Below, piece by piece: positions 17,043 through 26,570 of a DNA stretch of 44,554 nucleotides. A program made the translations under genes and the position numbers. The notes below the pieces were generated by a model, which was not told where the DNA came from, searched no databases, and saw nothing but the letters and a program-made list of their open reading frames with translations. The DNA is from Chitinophaga pinensis (GTDB lineage: Bacteria > Bacteroidota > Bacteroidia > Chitinophagales > UBA10324), in assembly GCA_945903305.1 (NCBI GenBank), contig CAMDOA010000017.1, positions 1 through 44,554 of the forward strand, written 5' to 3'. Within the stretch, counting starts at the first letter, position 1, and the number at the start of each line of letters is the position of its first letter.

Positions 17043-17327
17043 TCCGGAAGGAGAGGGGTTAATTATAATTTATTTTAACAAGTTATCTTAGTACTACTAT
17101 TTTCATTAGGGTAAGTAATTACCGTTTGTTTAAAAGAACTACAATTAACTGTTGCCAATTTTAACTTTCATAAATAACCGATTGATCATAATTGCGGCCG
17201 TTAATGATAATCCTCCGGCATTGAGAGTTAGTGAGAATTTAATATTCGAACTGAAAATCATCGAATAAAAAAGCCGGTTCAAATTTCTTTGAACCGGCTT
17301 AATCAAGTTTTCCATTTTGCAAATCGC
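17043..17327. other. Intergenic region with partial CT/GA repeat and terminator
   Basis: The space between hslR and the riboswitch-controlled gene contains a half copy of the interspersed repeat (GGAAGGAGAGGGGTTA, about 17046-17061). About 190 bases of AT-rich DNA with no recognisable gene follow, then the terminator at 17271-17300. Confidence 0.5.
17271..17300 (-). terminator. Terminator of the BtuG-like gene
   Basis: A 13-bp perfect stem (17300-17288 with 17283-17271) closes a 4-base loop. On the minus strand a T-run follows. It stands 28 bases past the stop of the BtuG-like gene and shows that the riboswitch controls a single-gene transcript. Confidence 0.88.
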
Positions 17328-18623
17328 TTAATACTTAACTACCTTTTGAACAAAGTTTTTGTTTTCTGATAATAAAGTAATTAAGTAAGTGCCGGCTGAA
17401 TATTCTGAAATATTCAGATGCTGAACGAAATTTTTTCCATTCACTGTTTTTGTAAATAATATTTTTCCGTCAACGGAAGTTAAAGTAATAGTTGAGTTTT
17501 CATCGGTATTTGTACCTGCAATAGTTAATTGATTGGTTGCCGGATTTGGAAATACGAGCAACTGTGAATTGGTATTAATCAAATTTGTTGCGCTTGCATT
17601 GCGATAATCAAAAGCAAATTTACCTGGAGTAACACCAGCAACAAATGCGTTTAACAAACTACCTGATTCAGTATAAATTAAAACCAGACCATACGATGTG
17701 AAATCAGTTTCAGAAGCATACAATTGCTGATTCAATATATCAGTTTCCATGGCATAAACCGTACGGTTAATAAAAAGTGAATCACTAATGCTTTGCGAGT
17801 TCAAATCAAATCGACCAATAAAATTTTCGTTATAAGTCTGGTAAGCAATTTTTGAATTTATAAATGCGGAACCCTGGCATCCTCCGGCATTATTCAAATT
17901 TGTTGTTACAACATTCGAATTAGTTATATCAACACTGCTGATGGAGGCAAACGAATAATCGCGGTTGTTGACTGTGTAAAGCATATTATTATCAATCAAA
18001 ATATTTTCAGGATTAATACCATCAGCTCCTAAAGAAATTTCTGATAAATAATTTTGTGCTGTTAAATCCACTTTTCCAACAATGCCAACCGCACCTCCCC
18101 AAACAAAGCCATTGTTAATAGCAATGTATGCTATGTTATCCTTTATTACAATTCCGTCGGAGGCATATTGAGGACCATTTAAAGTATCTAATTCATAGTC
18201 GAAACTTAAATCAGATTTATTGTAAACCTGAAAGTATGATTCGTAAGTGGTTAAATATTCACCGCGGGTTAATAATATTTTATTGTTCCATAAAGCAATT
18301 TTCCGGATACCGTTTACAATTATTGTTGAGAGTAACTGGTGTGTGTTCAAATCATATTTTAATAGCGAGTTATCTGCCGCCACATAAATATTTTCATTAT
18401 CGACAACCACATCAGAAGCAAATCGTGCATTTTCTATTGTATCAAAAACCGAATAACTATTTGTTTGCGGAATATAATAGCCAACCGTAACCGGTTTTTC
18501 AATTTGCTGTAAAATGTAATTGTACTTTCCTTCATTTAAAATAATTACCTGATTCAGAATTTGCTGTGCGTTCGACATCATAGAGCTAAGCGCAATGATG
18601 ACAATTAGGATGAATTTTTTCAT
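17328..18623 (-). CDS. BtuG-like (DUF5074-type) beta-propeller with T9SS sorting domain
   Basis: The 431-residue product begins with a signal peptide (MKKFILIVIIALSSMMSNAQ, cleavage after Ala19) and has no lipobox. A seven-blade-type propeller follows. Its first strand QVIILNEGKYN matches the N-terminal signature (VLNEG) of the DUF5074/BtuG family, and later blades read FASDVVVDNENIYVAADNSL and AYIAINNGF. From about residue 355 there is a Por sorting domain (LLVFPNPATNQLTIAG, ending FVQKVVKY). BtuG of Bacteroides is a surface lipoprotein that binds cobalamin beside the transporter BtuB. Here a cobalamin riboswitch stands in front of the gene, which supports a B12-related role. There is no btuB next to it, and the anchor type differs. 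Function is an inference from riboswitch plus fold. Confidence 0.78.
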   Translation of the reverse strand: MKKFILIVIIALSSMMSNAQQILNQVIILNEGKYNYILQQIEKPVTVGYYIPQTNSYSVFDTIENARFASDVVVDNENIYVAADNSLLKYDLNTHQLLSTIIVNGIRKIALWNNKILLTRGEYLTTYESYFQVYNKSDLSFDYELDTLNGPQYASDGIVIKDNIAYIAINNGFVWGGAVGIVGKVDLTAQNYLSEISLGADGINPENILIDNNMLYTVNNRDYSFASISSVDITNSNVVTTNLNNAGGCQGSAFINSKIAYQTYNENFIGRFDLNSQSISDSLFINRTVYAMETDILNQQLYASETDFTSYGLVLIYTESGSLLNAFVAGVTPGKFAFDYRNASATNLINTNSQLLVFPNPATNQLTIAGTNTDENSTITLTSVDGKILFTKTVNGKNFVQHLNISEYSAGTYLITLLSENKNFVQKVVKY

Positions 18624-18781
18624 GATGTTTTTTACTTGGTTTTATGATTTAATTATTTGTTGTGTTCTGTTTGCGGAATAAAGTTGCAACAGTTATCAGC
18701 GAAATAAATTTCAACTGAAAATCTGAGCAGCTCTTCCTCCGAGGGCTTTATGTTGGTGCAAGCACCAATGATCAATTTTGT

Positions 18782-18955
18782 TGTGGCAGGTCTTCTGACT
18801 CATCTGTTTTGCAAACTGCCTTCCCGAATTTAATCAGTGGCTTTTTTTAGTTTGCAATTTCAAGATTCACAGCAGCGGGGACTGTTGAAGATTTACACCT
18901 CATTCCCTTTTCATCCCATTAACCGGGAACCGCAACGGTGCGAATGTAAATACCG
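18782..18955 (-). promoter_or_regulatory. Cobalamin riboswitch
   Basis: The minus strand carries the hallmark blocks of the cobalamin aptamer in order: TTAATGGGATGAAAAGGGAA, GAGGTGTAAATCTTC, CAGTCCCCGCTGCTGTGA, then GCCACTG, CGGGAAGGC and AGTCAGAAGACCTGCC at the 3' end. The B12-box core and the conserved 3' closing strand are both present. About 155 bases of leader separate it from the ATG at 18623. They include a GC-rich foldback at 18753-18768 that may belong to the expression platform. B12 binding should repress the downstream BtuG-like gene. Confidence in the class is high. Confidence 0.95.
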
Positions 18956-19039
18956 GAAAGTAAAATAGTGAATTAAAATATTTTACTGATGAATAAAATT
19001 ATTTGGAGCAGATATTTATTTCAGTATAAAATTTTCAAC

Positions 19040-19810
19040 TTATGATTTCATTGCTTCCTGTTTCATTTCCAAAGCAAGATCAGCGCCCAGATAATTATCA
19101 ATGTAATGATGAATCAAGTACATGACAGGAGTTAAAATAATGGCTGCAATAAATTTATAGGTGTAGTTGAATAAACAAATGGCAAGCACCAGACTCATGC
19201 TCCACCCTTGCCCGATATAAAAAGCAATAAATAAAACAATAAAACTATCGACCAATTGCGAAACAAAAGTGCTGCCTGTTGCCCGGAGCCACATTTTTTT
19301 TTGTCCGGTTTTTCTTTTTATCCAATGAAAAATGGTTACATCTACAATTTGGCTTATCAGAAATGCTGATAATGATCCTAATATAATCCACATGCCTTGT
19401 CCGAAAATGGCGTTGAAAGCTGATGGCATATCCGGAACTCCTTTTTCAGCATTTACATCAATCCAAAAATCAGCAGGAGCCAGTTGCATGGAAAAATAAA
19501 ACATCATAAATGCATATAGAATCAGGCTTACCGCAATGTAAGAAACCCGTTTCACACCTTTTGGTCCAAAATATTCATTGATAATGTCGGTCATAATAAA
19601 TTCTAAAGGCCATAATAAAACCCCACATGTTAGTGTGAACGAAATTTCGGGTTGATTGAATATGGTTGCGTTCAATGGATTTAATCCGAATGTTTTTTCG
19701 AGTGAAAATATTTTCACACCTATGCACTCGGCAATTAATGCGTTGGCAACAAAGAAAGAACCCAGTATTAAAAACACTTTAGTGCCTTTATGTTGAATGG
19801 AAATATGCAT
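19040..19810 (-). CDS. Queuosine precursor transporter (YhhQ/QPTR family)
   Basis: This 256-residue membrane protein has about six hydrophobic helices. The family signatures are GSFFVANALIAECIGVKIF near the N terminus, WPLEFIMTDIINEYFGPKGV (about 67-86) and RATGSTFVSQLVDSFIVLFI (about 177-196). Members import 7-cyano-7-deazaguanine or related bases for tRNA queuosine synthesis. The gene is upstream of the riboswitch on the same strand, but the riboswitch lies after its stop and so does not control it. It is divergent from rnhA. No queuosine biosynthesis gene is adjacent. Confidence 0.92.
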   Translation of the reverse strand: MHISIQHKGTKVFLILGSFFVANALIAECIGVKIFSLEKTFGLNPLNATIFNQPEISFTLTCGVLLWPLEFIMTDIINEYFGPKGVKRVSYIAVSLILYAFMMFYFSMQLAPADFWIDVNAEKGVPDMPSAFNAIFGQGMWIILGSLSAFLISQIVDVTIFHWIKRKTGQKKMWLRATGSTFVSQLVDSFIVLFIAFYIGQGWSMSLVLAICLFNYTYKFIAAIILTPVMYLIHHYIDNYLGADLALEMKQEAMKS

Positions 19811-19911
19811 GATTAATTTTTGTTAAAATTGAAGATGCAATTTGCAGAATTTTTTATAATCGAATGATTGATTTTTAATTTTTCATATTTACTTTTTTAA
19901 TTCTTGATAAA

Positions 19912-20367
19912 ATGCATTCAATAAAAATTTATACTGATGGATCATCTCGTGGTAATCCCGGGCCCGGTGGATTTGGTGTTATATTAATTTCAGGAAAACA
20001 CCGGAAAGAATTATCGCAAGGATATAAGTTGACAACCAATAACCGTATGGAGTTGCTTGCTGTGATTGTTGGCCTCGAAGCAATTAAAAACAGCGATAGC
20101 GTTATTGATATTTATTCTGATTCAAAATATGTGGTAGAATCGGTGGAGAAGAAGTGGGTTTTTGGATGGGTAAAGAAAAATTTCGCTGGAAAGAAAAATG
20201 CCGATTTATGGAAACGATTTTTATTAATCTATGCAAAACATAAAATAAAATTTCATTGGATAAAGGGGCACAATGCGCATCCTGAGAATGAACGGTGTGA
20301 TGCGTTGGCAACTGAAGCGGCAGATGGATTTGATTTGAAAATTGATACCGGATATACATCAACATAA
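19912..20367 (+). CDS. rnhA: Ribonuclease HI
   Basis: The 151-residue enzyme cleaves RNA in RNA-DNA hybrids. The metal-binding carboxylates are all present: Asp9 (IYTDGSSRGNPGPGGFG), Glu47 (NNRMELL), Asp70 (DIYSDSKYVV) and Asp130 (NERCDALA). The conserved HWIKGHNAHPENERCD segment contains the loop histidine. The basic handle region (WVFGWVKKNFAGKKNADLWK) is retained. Length is normal. A terminator follows 26 bases after the stop. Confidence 0.97.
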   Translation: MHSIKIYTDGSSRGNPGPGGFGVILISGKHRKELSQGYKLTTNNRMELLAVIVGLEAIKNSDSVIDIYSDSKYVVESVEKKWVFGWVKKNFAGKKNADLWKRFLLIYAKHKIKFHWIKGHNAHPENERCDALATEAADGFDLKIDTGYTST

Positions 20368-20393
20368 CATTTGCGGTAATGCTATGCAAAATA

Positions 20394-20427
20394 AAAAAAC
20401 CACCCTCAAAACTGAGAATGGTTTTTT
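20394..20427 (+). terminator. Terminator after rnhA
   Basis: A stem of 9 bp (A-run plus CCA with TGG plus T-run), a 2x2 internal mismatch and 4 more bp form a hairpin with T-run on the plus strand and A-run before it. It can also act on the minus strand, where it lies beyond rpsN. Confidence 0.75.
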
Positions 20428-20476
20428 ATTATTTCTGAAAGCTGCAGACTGCTTACTGCAAACTGCCTATTGAAGA

Positions 20477-20496
20477 TCCCGGACCTTAAGTCGGGA
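20477..20496 (-). terminator. Hairpin just beyond rpsN stop
   Basis: TCCC-GGAC pairs with GTC-GGGA around a CTTAA loop with one bulged base, seven bases after the rpsN stop. No T-run follows, so it is more likely an RNA 3'-end stabiliser or a weak terminator. Simple GCAGTTT-type repeats (about 20440-20470) follow it. Confidence 0.4.
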
Positions 20497-20503
20497 CTGA
20501 TAT

Positions 20504-20773
20504 TTACCAACTAGATTTAGTCAATCCCGGAATTTTTCCGAAGAGGGCTAACTGGCGGAACATCTGGCGCGATAATCCAAACTGACGAATGTATCCGCGT
20601 GAACGACCGGTAATAGCGCAACGATTGTGCTTGCGAACCTTTGATGAGTTCTTAGGAAGTTTATCCAATCCAACTAAATCGCCTGAAGCTTTTAATTCGG
20701 CGCGCTTAGCTGCATATTTATCAACCATTCTTTCGCGCTTTCTTTCTCTGGCTTTTACTGATGATTTTGCCAT
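20504..20773 (-). CDS. rpsN: 30S ribosomal protein S14
   Basis: The 89-residue S14 has the zinc-free form, lacking the CXXC pairs of the short zinc type. The conserved C-terminal block [20 protein letters not shown] and [10 protein letters not shown] is intact. It begins one base after the rplE stop. It is the last gene of this cluster: rpsH, rplF, rplR, rpsE, rpmD, rplO and secY, which normally follow, are absent. Confidence 0.98.
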   Translation of the reverse strand: MAKSSVKARERKRERMVDKYAAKRAELKASGDLVGLDKLPKNSSKVRKHNRCAITGRSRGYIRQFGLSRQMFRQLALFGKIPGLTKSSW

Positions 20774-20774
20774 A

Positions 20775-21344
20775 TTAATTCTGTTCTGTTTTTAAACTTT
20801 TAAATGGTAAACCTAATTCTTTCAAAAGAGCAAATGCTTCAGCATCTGTATTGGCACTGGTTACGAAGGTGATATCCATTCCGTTCATGTGCGTTACTTT
20901 ATCAATATCAATTTCAGGGAAAATGATTTGTTCGGTAATTCCGAGTGTGTAATTTCCTCTGCCATCGAAACTCTTTTCGTTCACACCTTTGAAATCGCGA
21001 ACGCGTGGAAGCGCAACAGAGAAAAGGCGATCCATGAATTCATACATGCGGTCACCTCTTAATGTTACTCTCACTCCAACACCAACTCCTACTCTCAATT
21101 TGAAATTAGAAATATCTTTCTTTGATTTTGTTGCCATCGCTTTCTGACCGGTAATGGTGGTCATTTCAGTTACTGCAACATCAATCATTTTTTTGTCAGA
21201 AGTAGCTTTACCAACGCCCTGGTTGATTGCAATCTTTGTGATCTTAGGCACCTGCATTACACTGGTGTAGCTGAACTGCTTCATCATTGCAGGAACAACC
21301 TGATCTTTGTACTTCTTTTTTAAACGGGCAACATATCCTTCCAT
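20775..21344 (-). CDS. rplE: 50S ribosomal protein L5
   Basis: The 189-residue L5 binds 5S rRNA in the central protuberance. Motifs are [20 protein letters not shown] near the start, [17 protein letters not shown], and [20 protein letters not shown] followed by [15 protein letters not shown]. The end [20 protein letters not shown] is conserved. It sits between rplX and rpsN in the usual spc order. Identity is certain. Confidence 0.98.
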   Translation of the reverse strand: MEGYVARLKKKYKDQVVPAMMKQFSYTSVMQVPKITKIAINQGVGKATSDKKMIDVAVTEMTTITGQKAMATKSKKDISNFKLRVGVGVGVRVTLRGDRMYEFMDRLFSVALPRVRDFKGVNEKSFDGRGNYTLGITEQIIFPEIDIDKVTHMNGMDITFVTSANTDAEAFALLKELGLPFKSLKTEQN

Positions 21345-21373
21345 GATTTCCTTTTTTCTTTTTTTAGGAATTG

Positions 21374-21724
21374 TTATTTGATTTCAACTCCGGATTTTTT
21401 TGCAACTCGGGTTACCTTACCGTTTTCGCGCTTGCGGCCGATGCGGGTAGCTGTTCCACCTTTAGGATCAACCAAAGCGATATTTGAAATATGCACTTTA
21501 GCTTCCTTCTTAACGATGCCTCCGTTCGGAGTTTTAGCATCAGGTTTTGTGTGGCGTGAAACAATGTTCACTCCTTCAACCAAAGCACGCATTTCAAGTG
21601 GCAGTACTTCAATCACACGACCTTTTTTTCCTTTATCATCACCGGCGAGCATAATTACCATATCCCCTTTGCGGATATGCAACTTCGCCTTGAATCTTTT
21701 GGTTTTTGATTTATCTCTTTTCAT
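21374..21724 (-). CDS. rplX: 50S ribosomal protein L24
   Basis: The 116-residue assembly-initiator protein of the large subunit has the KOW motif at about residues 15-40 ([20 protein letters not shown]). The next block is [20 protein letters not shown], typical of L24. The basic tail ends in [14 protein letters not shown]. It starts three bases after the rplN stop, in the conserved N-X-E order. Confidence 0.98.
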   Translation of the reverse strand: MKRDKSKTKRFKAKLHIRKGDMVIMLAGDDKGKKGRVIEVLPLEMRALVEGVNIVSRHTKPDAKTPNGGIVKKEAKVHISNIALVDPKGGTATRIGRKRENGKVTRVAKKSGVEIK

Positions 21725-21727
21725 TTT

Positions 21728-22096
21728 CTACAAAACTTCAGGGGCTAATGAAATAATTTTCATGTATTGTTTTTCGCGCAACTCTCTTGCTACAGGGCCA
21801 AAGATGCGGGTTCCGCGAGGTTCGTTTGAATCGTTGAGCAACACAACTGCATTGTCGTCGAAACGAATGTATGAACCATCCTTGCGGCGAATACGATTTT
21901 TAACACGAACGATTACAGCTTTTGTAACTGTTCCTTTTTTAACGGCACCGGCTGGTATTGCATCTTTAACAGTAACAACAACAGTATCGCCAATGCTCGC
22001 ATAACGCTGGTGTGCGTGTCCGAGAATGCGGATAACGAGCACTTCTTTTGCTCCGCTATTATCTGCTACATTCAATCTTGATTCTGTCTGTACCAT
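21728..22096 (-). CDS. rplN: 50S ribosomal protein L14
   Basis: The 122-residue L14 begins [20 protein letters not shown], the universal N terminus, and contains [20 protein letters not shown] and [16 protein letters not shown]. It is a core large-subunit protein at the subunit interface. Length is identical to most bacterial L14 proteins. It lies between rpsQ and rplX with 67 bases before it. Confidence 0.99.
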   Translation of the reverse strand: MVQTESRLNVADNSGAKEVLVIRILGHAHQRYASIGDTVVVTVKDAIPAGAVKKGTVTKAVIVRVKNRIRRKDGSYIRFDDNAVVLLNDSNEPRGTRIFGPVARELREKQYMKIISLAPEVL

Positions 22097-22163
22097 TTTC
22101 TTTCTTCTTTTGAATCTGTTGTTTTATTCACCATTCCACCAAGGGCAGAGAGTAAAGAATTTT

Positions 22164-22421
22164 TTATTTCGCTTTTTCGATGATAGAAACCAGGCGCCAT
22201 CTTTTTGTTTTGCTCAACGGGCGAGTTTCTTCAATTGTAACTGTGTCGCCTATTCCGCATTCATTCTTTTCATCATGCGCATGAAACTTTGTTGACTTTT
22301 TCAAATACTTACCATACTTCGGGTGCATTACTTTACGCTCCACACTTACCGTGATGGTCTTATCCATTTTGCTGCTGGTTACAAGCCCATTCCGGGTTTT
22401 TCTTAATTTTCTGTCTTCCAT
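22164..22421 (-). CDS. rpsQ: 30S ribosomal protein S17
   Basis: The 85-residue S17 contains [20 protein letters not shown] and [20 protein letters not shown], then [20 protein letters not shown], all standard for this 16S rRNA binding protein. It starts nine bases after the rpmC stop. Nothing is unusual. Confidence 0.98.
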   Translation of the reverse strand: MEDRKLRKTRNGLVTSSKMDKTITVSVERKVMHPKYGKYLKKSTKFHAHDEKNECGIGDTVTIEETRPLSKTKRWRLVSIIEKAK

Positions 22422-22430
22422 TGTTCCGGA

Positions 22431-22643
22431 TTATTTATTTACTGATTTCTTAGCACGGTTTGCAGTTTCATGTGTCATGGTCGCAATTTCACGACGGAGG
22501 TGACGCATTACCATTGGGTTTTCCAACGGAGTTACTGTATGATTGAAATGCAAACGCTGCAATCTTGTTTTCTCTTCTGCCAGTTTCGCTTTCAAATCTG
22601 CATCTGAAAGTTCGTGGAGGTTTAGTTTTACTTGTTTAGCCAT
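22431..22643 (-). CDS. rpmC: 50S ribosomal protein L29
   Basis: The 70-residue L29 forms a helical pair near the exit tunnel. The signature ADLKAKLAEEKTRLQRLHFN and the second helix MRHLRREIATMTHETANRAK are present. It follows rplP by 20 bases and precedes rpsQ by nine, as in most bacteria. Confidence 0.97.
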   Translation of the reverse strand: MAKQVKLNLHELSDADLKAKLAEEKTRLQRLHFNHTVTPLENPMVMRHLRREIATMTHETANRAKKSVNK

Positions 22644-22663
22644 TGTTGCTTACTGTTTATTTA

Positions 22664-23083
22664 TCAGGCTTTGTATTCGCGACTAATAATGAATTTAGTT
22701 TTGATTGGAAGTTTTTGAGCTGCCAGCATCATTGCTTCACGAGCAATTAACATTGATACTCCTTCTGCTTCGAACAGAATTCTTCCAGGCTTTACTACTG
22801 CAACCCATCCTTCAGGTCCACCCTTTCCTTTACCCATACGAACTTCGGCTGGTTTTGCAGTTTTTGCTTTATCAGGAAAAATTCGAATCCAAACTTGTCC
22901 TTCACGCTTCATGTGACGGGTTAAAGCAACACGGGCAGCTTCAATTTGTTTATCAGTCAGCCAGATTTCATCCATTGCTTTTAATCCAAACGAACCAAAA
23001 GACAGAGTTGCTCCACGATGATCGTTTCCTTTCATCTTGCCTCTCTGCGGTCTGCGCCACTTGGTCTTTTTCGGTTGTAACAT
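22664..23083 (-). CDS. rplP: 50S ribosomal protein L16
   Basis: The 139-residue L16 helps shape the A-site and central protuberance. It starts [19 protein letters not shown] and contains [40 protein letters not shown] and [20 protein letters not shown]. The expected arginine-rich hydroxylation region is present. Located between rpsC and rpmC. Confidence 0.98.
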   Translation of the reverse strand: MLQPKKTKWRRPQRGKMKGNDHRGATLSFGSFGLKAMDEIWLTDKQIEAARVALTRHMKREGQVWIRIFPDKAKTAKPAEVRMGKGKGGPEGWVAVVKPGRILFEAEGVSMLIAREAMMLAAQKLPIKTKFIISREYKA

Positions 23084-23120
23084 TTTGTTATCTGATTATC
23101 GTTTCAAAAAATGTTTCTTA

Positions 23121-23897
23121 TTAAGATTCTCTGTCTCTGCGTGGTTTGTTACGACGGTCGCCACCGCGATCTCCACCTCTTCCTCCTCTGTCATCACGAT
23201 CTCTTCTATCTGCTCCTTGCTTCTGTTCAGTGCCTGTTGTTTTCTGTCCTACATTTGGGCTCAAATCACGCTTTCCGAAAACTTCTCCCTTACAAATCCA
23301 GATTTTTATTCCAATCAAACCATAAACTGTTAACGCTTCAGCTACTGCATAATCAATATCAGCACGAAGTGTGTGTAATGGAACGCGACCTTGTTTCACT
23401 TCTTCAGAACGCGCTATTTCCGCTCCACCCAAACGACCACCGATTCTGATTTTAATTCCTTCAGCTCCCATTCTCATTGCAGATGCAACTGCCATTTTAA
23501 TGGCTCGACGGTAATTGATACGAGCCTCAATCTGACGGGCAATTGAATCACCAACTACTGTAGCATCAATTTCAGGACGACGAATCTCCACGATGTTGAT
23601 TTGTACTTCCTTTCCGGTTAAGCCTTTCAACTCTTCCTTGATGCGGTCAACTTCTCCACCACCTTTACCTATGATAATACCAGGGCGTGAGGTGTGAATT
23701 GTTACAGTCAGACGATTCAGCGTGCGCTCAATAACGATATTTGAAAGACCGCCTTTTGATACGCGCGCTTTTAAGTATTCGCGAACTTTGTAATCACCAA
23801 TTATTTTGTCGGCATACTTGCTGCCGCCAAACCAATTTGAATCCCATCCGCGAACGATACCGAGTCTGTTGGAAATCGGGTTTGTTTTTTGTCCCAT
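23121..23897 (-). CDS. rpsC: 30S ribosomal protein S3 with RG-rich tail
   Basis: The 258-residue S3 lines the mRNA entry channel. The KH domain shows [20 protein letters not shown] and the C-terminal domain has [20 protein letters not shown] and [19 protein letters not shown]. After about residue 213 a charged tail follows with repeated Arg-Gly-Asp clusters ([17 protein letters not shown]). It is longer than the roughly 210-230-residue core of S3 in many bacteria. Such tails are known to vary; the function here is unknown. It is followed by rplP. Confidence 0.97.
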   Translation of the reverse strand: MGQKTNPISNRLGIVRGWDSNWFGGSKYADKIIGDYKVREYLKARVSKGGLSNIVIERTLNRLTVTIHTSRPGIIIGKGGGEVDRIKEELKGLTGKEVQINIVEIRRPEIDATVVGDSIARQIEARINYRRAIKMAVASAMRMGAEGIKIRIGGRLGGAEIARSEEVKQGRVPLHTLRADIDYAVAEALTVYGLIGIKIWICKGEVFGKRDLSPNVGQKTTGTEQKQGADRRDRDDRGGRGGDRGGDRRNKPRRDRES

Positions 23898-23915
23898 TCA
23901 GTTATTGCTATTTTA

Positions 23916-24443
23916 TTAATCTACTTTTTTGGTTGATTTTTTTGCCTTTACTGGTTTCTCTTTCTCTTCGGTTTTCACTGCCGCTTTTTTTGCTGCAGGT
24001 TTCTTCGCCGCTGTTTTTTTCTTCGGTGCTGCTTCAGCCACTTCAACAGTTGGTTGTTCTACTTCTTCTACTTCAGTTACTTCTTCAACATGAGGTGAAA
24101 CACGACTGTCAACGATTAAGGTAACATGATTAGAGCGCTTGCGTTTGCGGTAAGCACGACCTTGTGGTGCAGGCAACCAACGCTTTAACATGGTGCCACC
24201 ATCCACAAATACTTCTTTCACAAACAATCCACTGTCTTCAGGATTTAAACCTTGATTTTTTTCTTTCCAGTTGTTAGTAGCAGAAAGAAGAAGTTTCTCC
24301 ACTTCGCGAGCAGGGTGCTTGGTACTGAACTTCAAAATGTTCAAAGCCTTTTCCACATCTACTCCACGAATCATGTCAACCACATATCTCATTTTACGAG
24401 GAGATGTTGGTACATTTTTCAATATTGCTTTAGCCAGTGCCAT
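23916..24443 (-). CDS. rplV: 50S ribosomal protein L22 with Lys/Ala-rich tail
   Basis: The core of L22 (about residues 1-117) has [39 protein letters not shown] and the loop of the exit tunnel [20 protein letters not shown]. An extension of about 57 residues follows: first acidic ([19 protein letters not shown]), then lysine-alanine rich ([18 protein letters not shown]). Ordinary L22 is near 110-120 residues. The tail resembles histone-H1-like sequence and would probably lie on the ribosome surface. Confidence 0.97.
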   Translation of the reverse strand: MALAKAILKNVPTSPRKMRYVVDMIRGVDVEKALNILKFSTKHPAREVEKLLLSATNNWKEKNQGLNPEDSGLFVKEVFVDGGTMLKRWLPAPQGRAYRKRKRSNHVTLIVDSRVSPHVEEVTEVEEVEQPTVEVAEAAPKKKTAAKKPAAKKAAVKTEEKEKPVKAKKSTKKVD

Positions 24444-24466
24444 CGTGATTTCTTATTCTGTTATGA

Positions 24467-24739
24467 TTAACTATCTACTTTCTTAGTTGAGTGACCTCTG
24501 AAGTTTCGTGTCGGAGAAAACTCGCCGAGCTTATGACCCACCATGTTTTCGCCTACGAAAATCGGAATGAATTTATTTCCGTTGTGTACTGCGAATGTGT
24601 GACCAACAAACTCAGGAGTAATGGTTGAACGACGACTCCAAGTTTTAATCACACTCTTTTTGTTTGCCGCATTCAACACATTAATCTTACCTTGTAAGTT
24701 GTGATCTACATACGGACCTTTTTTTACTGACCTTGCCAT
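24467..24739 (-). CDS. rpsS: 30S ribosomal protein S19
   Basis: The 90-residue S19 in the head of the small subunit begins [19 protein letters not shown] and contains [20 protein letters not shown] and [19 protein letters not shown]. It lies between rplB and rplV as usual. Identity is certain. Confidence 0.98.
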   Translation of the reverse strand: MARSVKKGPYVDHNLQGKINVLNAANKKSVIKTWSRRSTITPEFVGHTFAVHNGNKFIPIFVGENMVGHKLGEFSPTRNFRGHSTKKVDS

Positions 24740-24770
24740 GCTTTTTTATTTCTTTATTTAATTCGACAGG

Positions 24771-25595
24771 TTATTTTTTTCTTCTGCTTACTATGAACTT
24801 GCTACTTGGATTTTTCGGTGCACGAGTCTTCAAACCTCTTGAATAAACATTGGTTCTTGATCTTGGCTGACCACCGGATGCTTTTCCTTCTCCACCACCC
24901 ATCGGGTGATCTACCGGGTTCATCGCAACGGCACGAGTACGAGGTTTAATACCTTTCCAACGATTGGCACCTGCTTTACCTTTCACTTCTAAACTATGAT
25001 CAGGATTAGAAACCATACCAACAGTAGCCATACAGGTTAAAAGAATCTTGCGAACTTCACCTGAAGGCATTTTCAATACTGCATATTTTTCTTCTTTAGC
25101 TGCTAACTGAGCTGAAGCACCAGCACTGCGAACCAACATTCCACCTTTACCGGGGTGCAATTCTACATTATGAATGATTGTACCAAGTGGTAAGTCTTTC
25201 AATGTTAATGCATTTCCTAATTCCGGAGGCGCATCAGGTCCGCTCATTAATTTGTCTCCTACTTTTAATCCATTAGGAGAAAGGATATATCTTCTTTCAC
25301 CATCAGCATACATCACCAAGGCGATGAATCCTGAACGGTTCGGATCGTATTCAATTGTTTGTACTGCGCAGCTGATGCCATGCTTGTCGCGTTTCCAGTC
25401 AATCAAACGATACATTTGTTTGTGACCTCCACCTATGTAACGCATGCTGCGTTTACCGGTGTGATTACGACCACCCGTTCTTTGTTTCACTTCCAATAAA
25501 CTCTTTTCAGGTTTGTTGGTGGTGATTTCAGTATAAGCATTACCGATTTTAAATCGGGTGCCGGGGGTTATGGGGTTAAACTTTTTTACTGGCAT
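24771..25595 (-). CDS. rplB: 50S ribosomal protein L2
   Basis: The 274-residue L2 is needed for subunit joining and the peptidyl transferase centre. Key blocks are [40 protein letters not shown], and near the C terminus [20 protein letters not shown], which holds the functional histidine loop. Length is standard. Placed after rplW and before rpsS. Confidence 0.99.
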   Translation of the reverse strand: MPVKKFNPITPGTRFKIGNAYTEITTNKPEKSLLEVKQRTGGRNHTGKRSMRYIGGGHKQMYRLIDWKRDKHGISCAVQTIEYDPNRSGFIALVMYADGERRYILSPNGLKVGDKLMSGPDAPPELGNALTLKDLPLGTIIHNVELHPGKGGMLVRSAGASAQLAAKEEKYAVLKMPSGEVRKILLTCMATVGMVSNPDHSLEVKGKAGANRWKGIKPRTRAVAMNPVDHPMGGGEGKASGGQPRSRTNVYSRGLKTRAPKNPSSKFIVSRRKK

Positions 25596-25624
25596 TTCTA
25601 TTTCTCTTTATCCTGTTATGCTAA

Positions 25625-25921
25625 TTACACGCTTGCGTAGAAATCAATTGTTTCACCTTTGGCAAGTGTTACAATCGCTTTTTTCTTGTATCCTTTTACT
25701 CCTTTCAGCACACCTGTTTTTGTCATGCGCTGCTTGTTTTTTCCTGGCATGATGGCTGTAGAAATGGCTTCCACTTTCACACCATACATTTTCTCGACTG
25801 CAGTTTTGATCTGAATCTTGTTTGCATCGTTCGTAACCATGAAAACATACTTATTCAGTTTTGTTCCAAGGTTGGTATTCTTTTCGGTGACCAGCGGCCT
25901 TACTAAAACTCCTGTTGACAT
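25625..25921 (-). CDS. rplW: 50S ribosomal protein L23
   Basis: The 98-residue L23 lies at the exit tunnel and is the docking site for trigger factor and SRP. It has the conserved LVRPLVTEKNTNLGTKLNKY and IKTAVEKMYGVKVEAISTAI strands. It starts 28 bases after rplD and ends 29 bases before rplB. Identity is certain. Confidence 0.97.
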   Translation of the reverse strand: MSTGVLVRPLVTEKNTNLGTKLNKYVFMVTNDANKIQIKTAVEKMYGVKVEAISTAIMPGKNKQRMTKTGVLKGVKGYKKKAIVTLAKGETIDFYASV

Positions 25922-25949
25922 TGTTATTTCTTTTGTGCGCTGTTAATTT

Positions 25950-26570
25950 TTATTTACTACCCATTGCTTTAATGGTGCCTTCAGCAAAAAGTAAATTAGT
26001 TGCTTTCAACACTTCGTATGTATTCAAGCCACCTGCAGTGGTTAAAGTAATTCCTGCAATGTTGCGGGTTGCTCTTTTCAGATTATCAGTTGAATCGTTC
26101 ACCACCACCAATGTTTTGCGAGCAGTCATTCCCAAATTTTTCAATAAGGCAAATGCTTCCTTGGTTCTGTGTGTAGGTAAATTCATATCTTCTATAACGA
26201 AAATCTGATTCTCTTTCGCCTTCTGACTCAATGCAGAACGACGGGCTAATTCTTTTTCCTTTGCGTTTACTTTGAAACTGTAGTCGCGTGGTTTCGGTCC
26301 GAATACTCTTGCACCACCACGAAGCAAACCTGCTTTTATGCTACCCTTACGAGCGCCGCCGGTTCCTTTTTGCTTAATCAGTTTGCGAGTTGAACCTGAT
26401 ACATCTGATTTCTCTTTACTGCTGTGAGTACCCTGACGCTGATTAGCGAGATACTGCTTTACAGCCAACCACATCACATGCTCATGCGGTTCAATTCCGA
26501 ATATCTCATCAGAGATTTCTACTGTGCGGCCGGTTTTGCTACCGTCTGTTTTTAATACTTCGAGTTTCAT
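25950..26570 (-). CDS. rplD: 50S ribosomal protein L4
   Basis: The 206-residue L4 has the tunnel loop containing [20 protein letters not shown] and [20 protein letters not shown], and the C-terminal [20 protein letters not shown]. Its ATG overlaps the rplC stop by four bases (ATGA), so the two genes are probably translationally coupled. In gamma-proteobacteria L4 represses its own operon through an mRNA leader; no such leader is recognisable here. Confidence 0.98.
   Translation of the reverse strand: MKLEVLKTDGSKTGRTVEISDEIFGIEPHEHVMWLAVKQYLANQRQGTHSSKEKSDVSGSTRKLIKQKGTGGARKGSIKAGLLRGGARVFGPKPRDYSFKVNAKEKELARRSALSQKAKENQIFVIEDMNLPTHRTKEAFALLKNLGMTARKTLVVVNDSTDNLKRATRNIAGITLTTAGGLNTYEVLKATNLLFAEGTIKAMGSK

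Noticed and set aside
21378-22004. Plus-strand open frame of 208 codons over rplX and rplN
   Set aside because: It is antisense to two certain ribosomal protein genes and has no recognisable domain.
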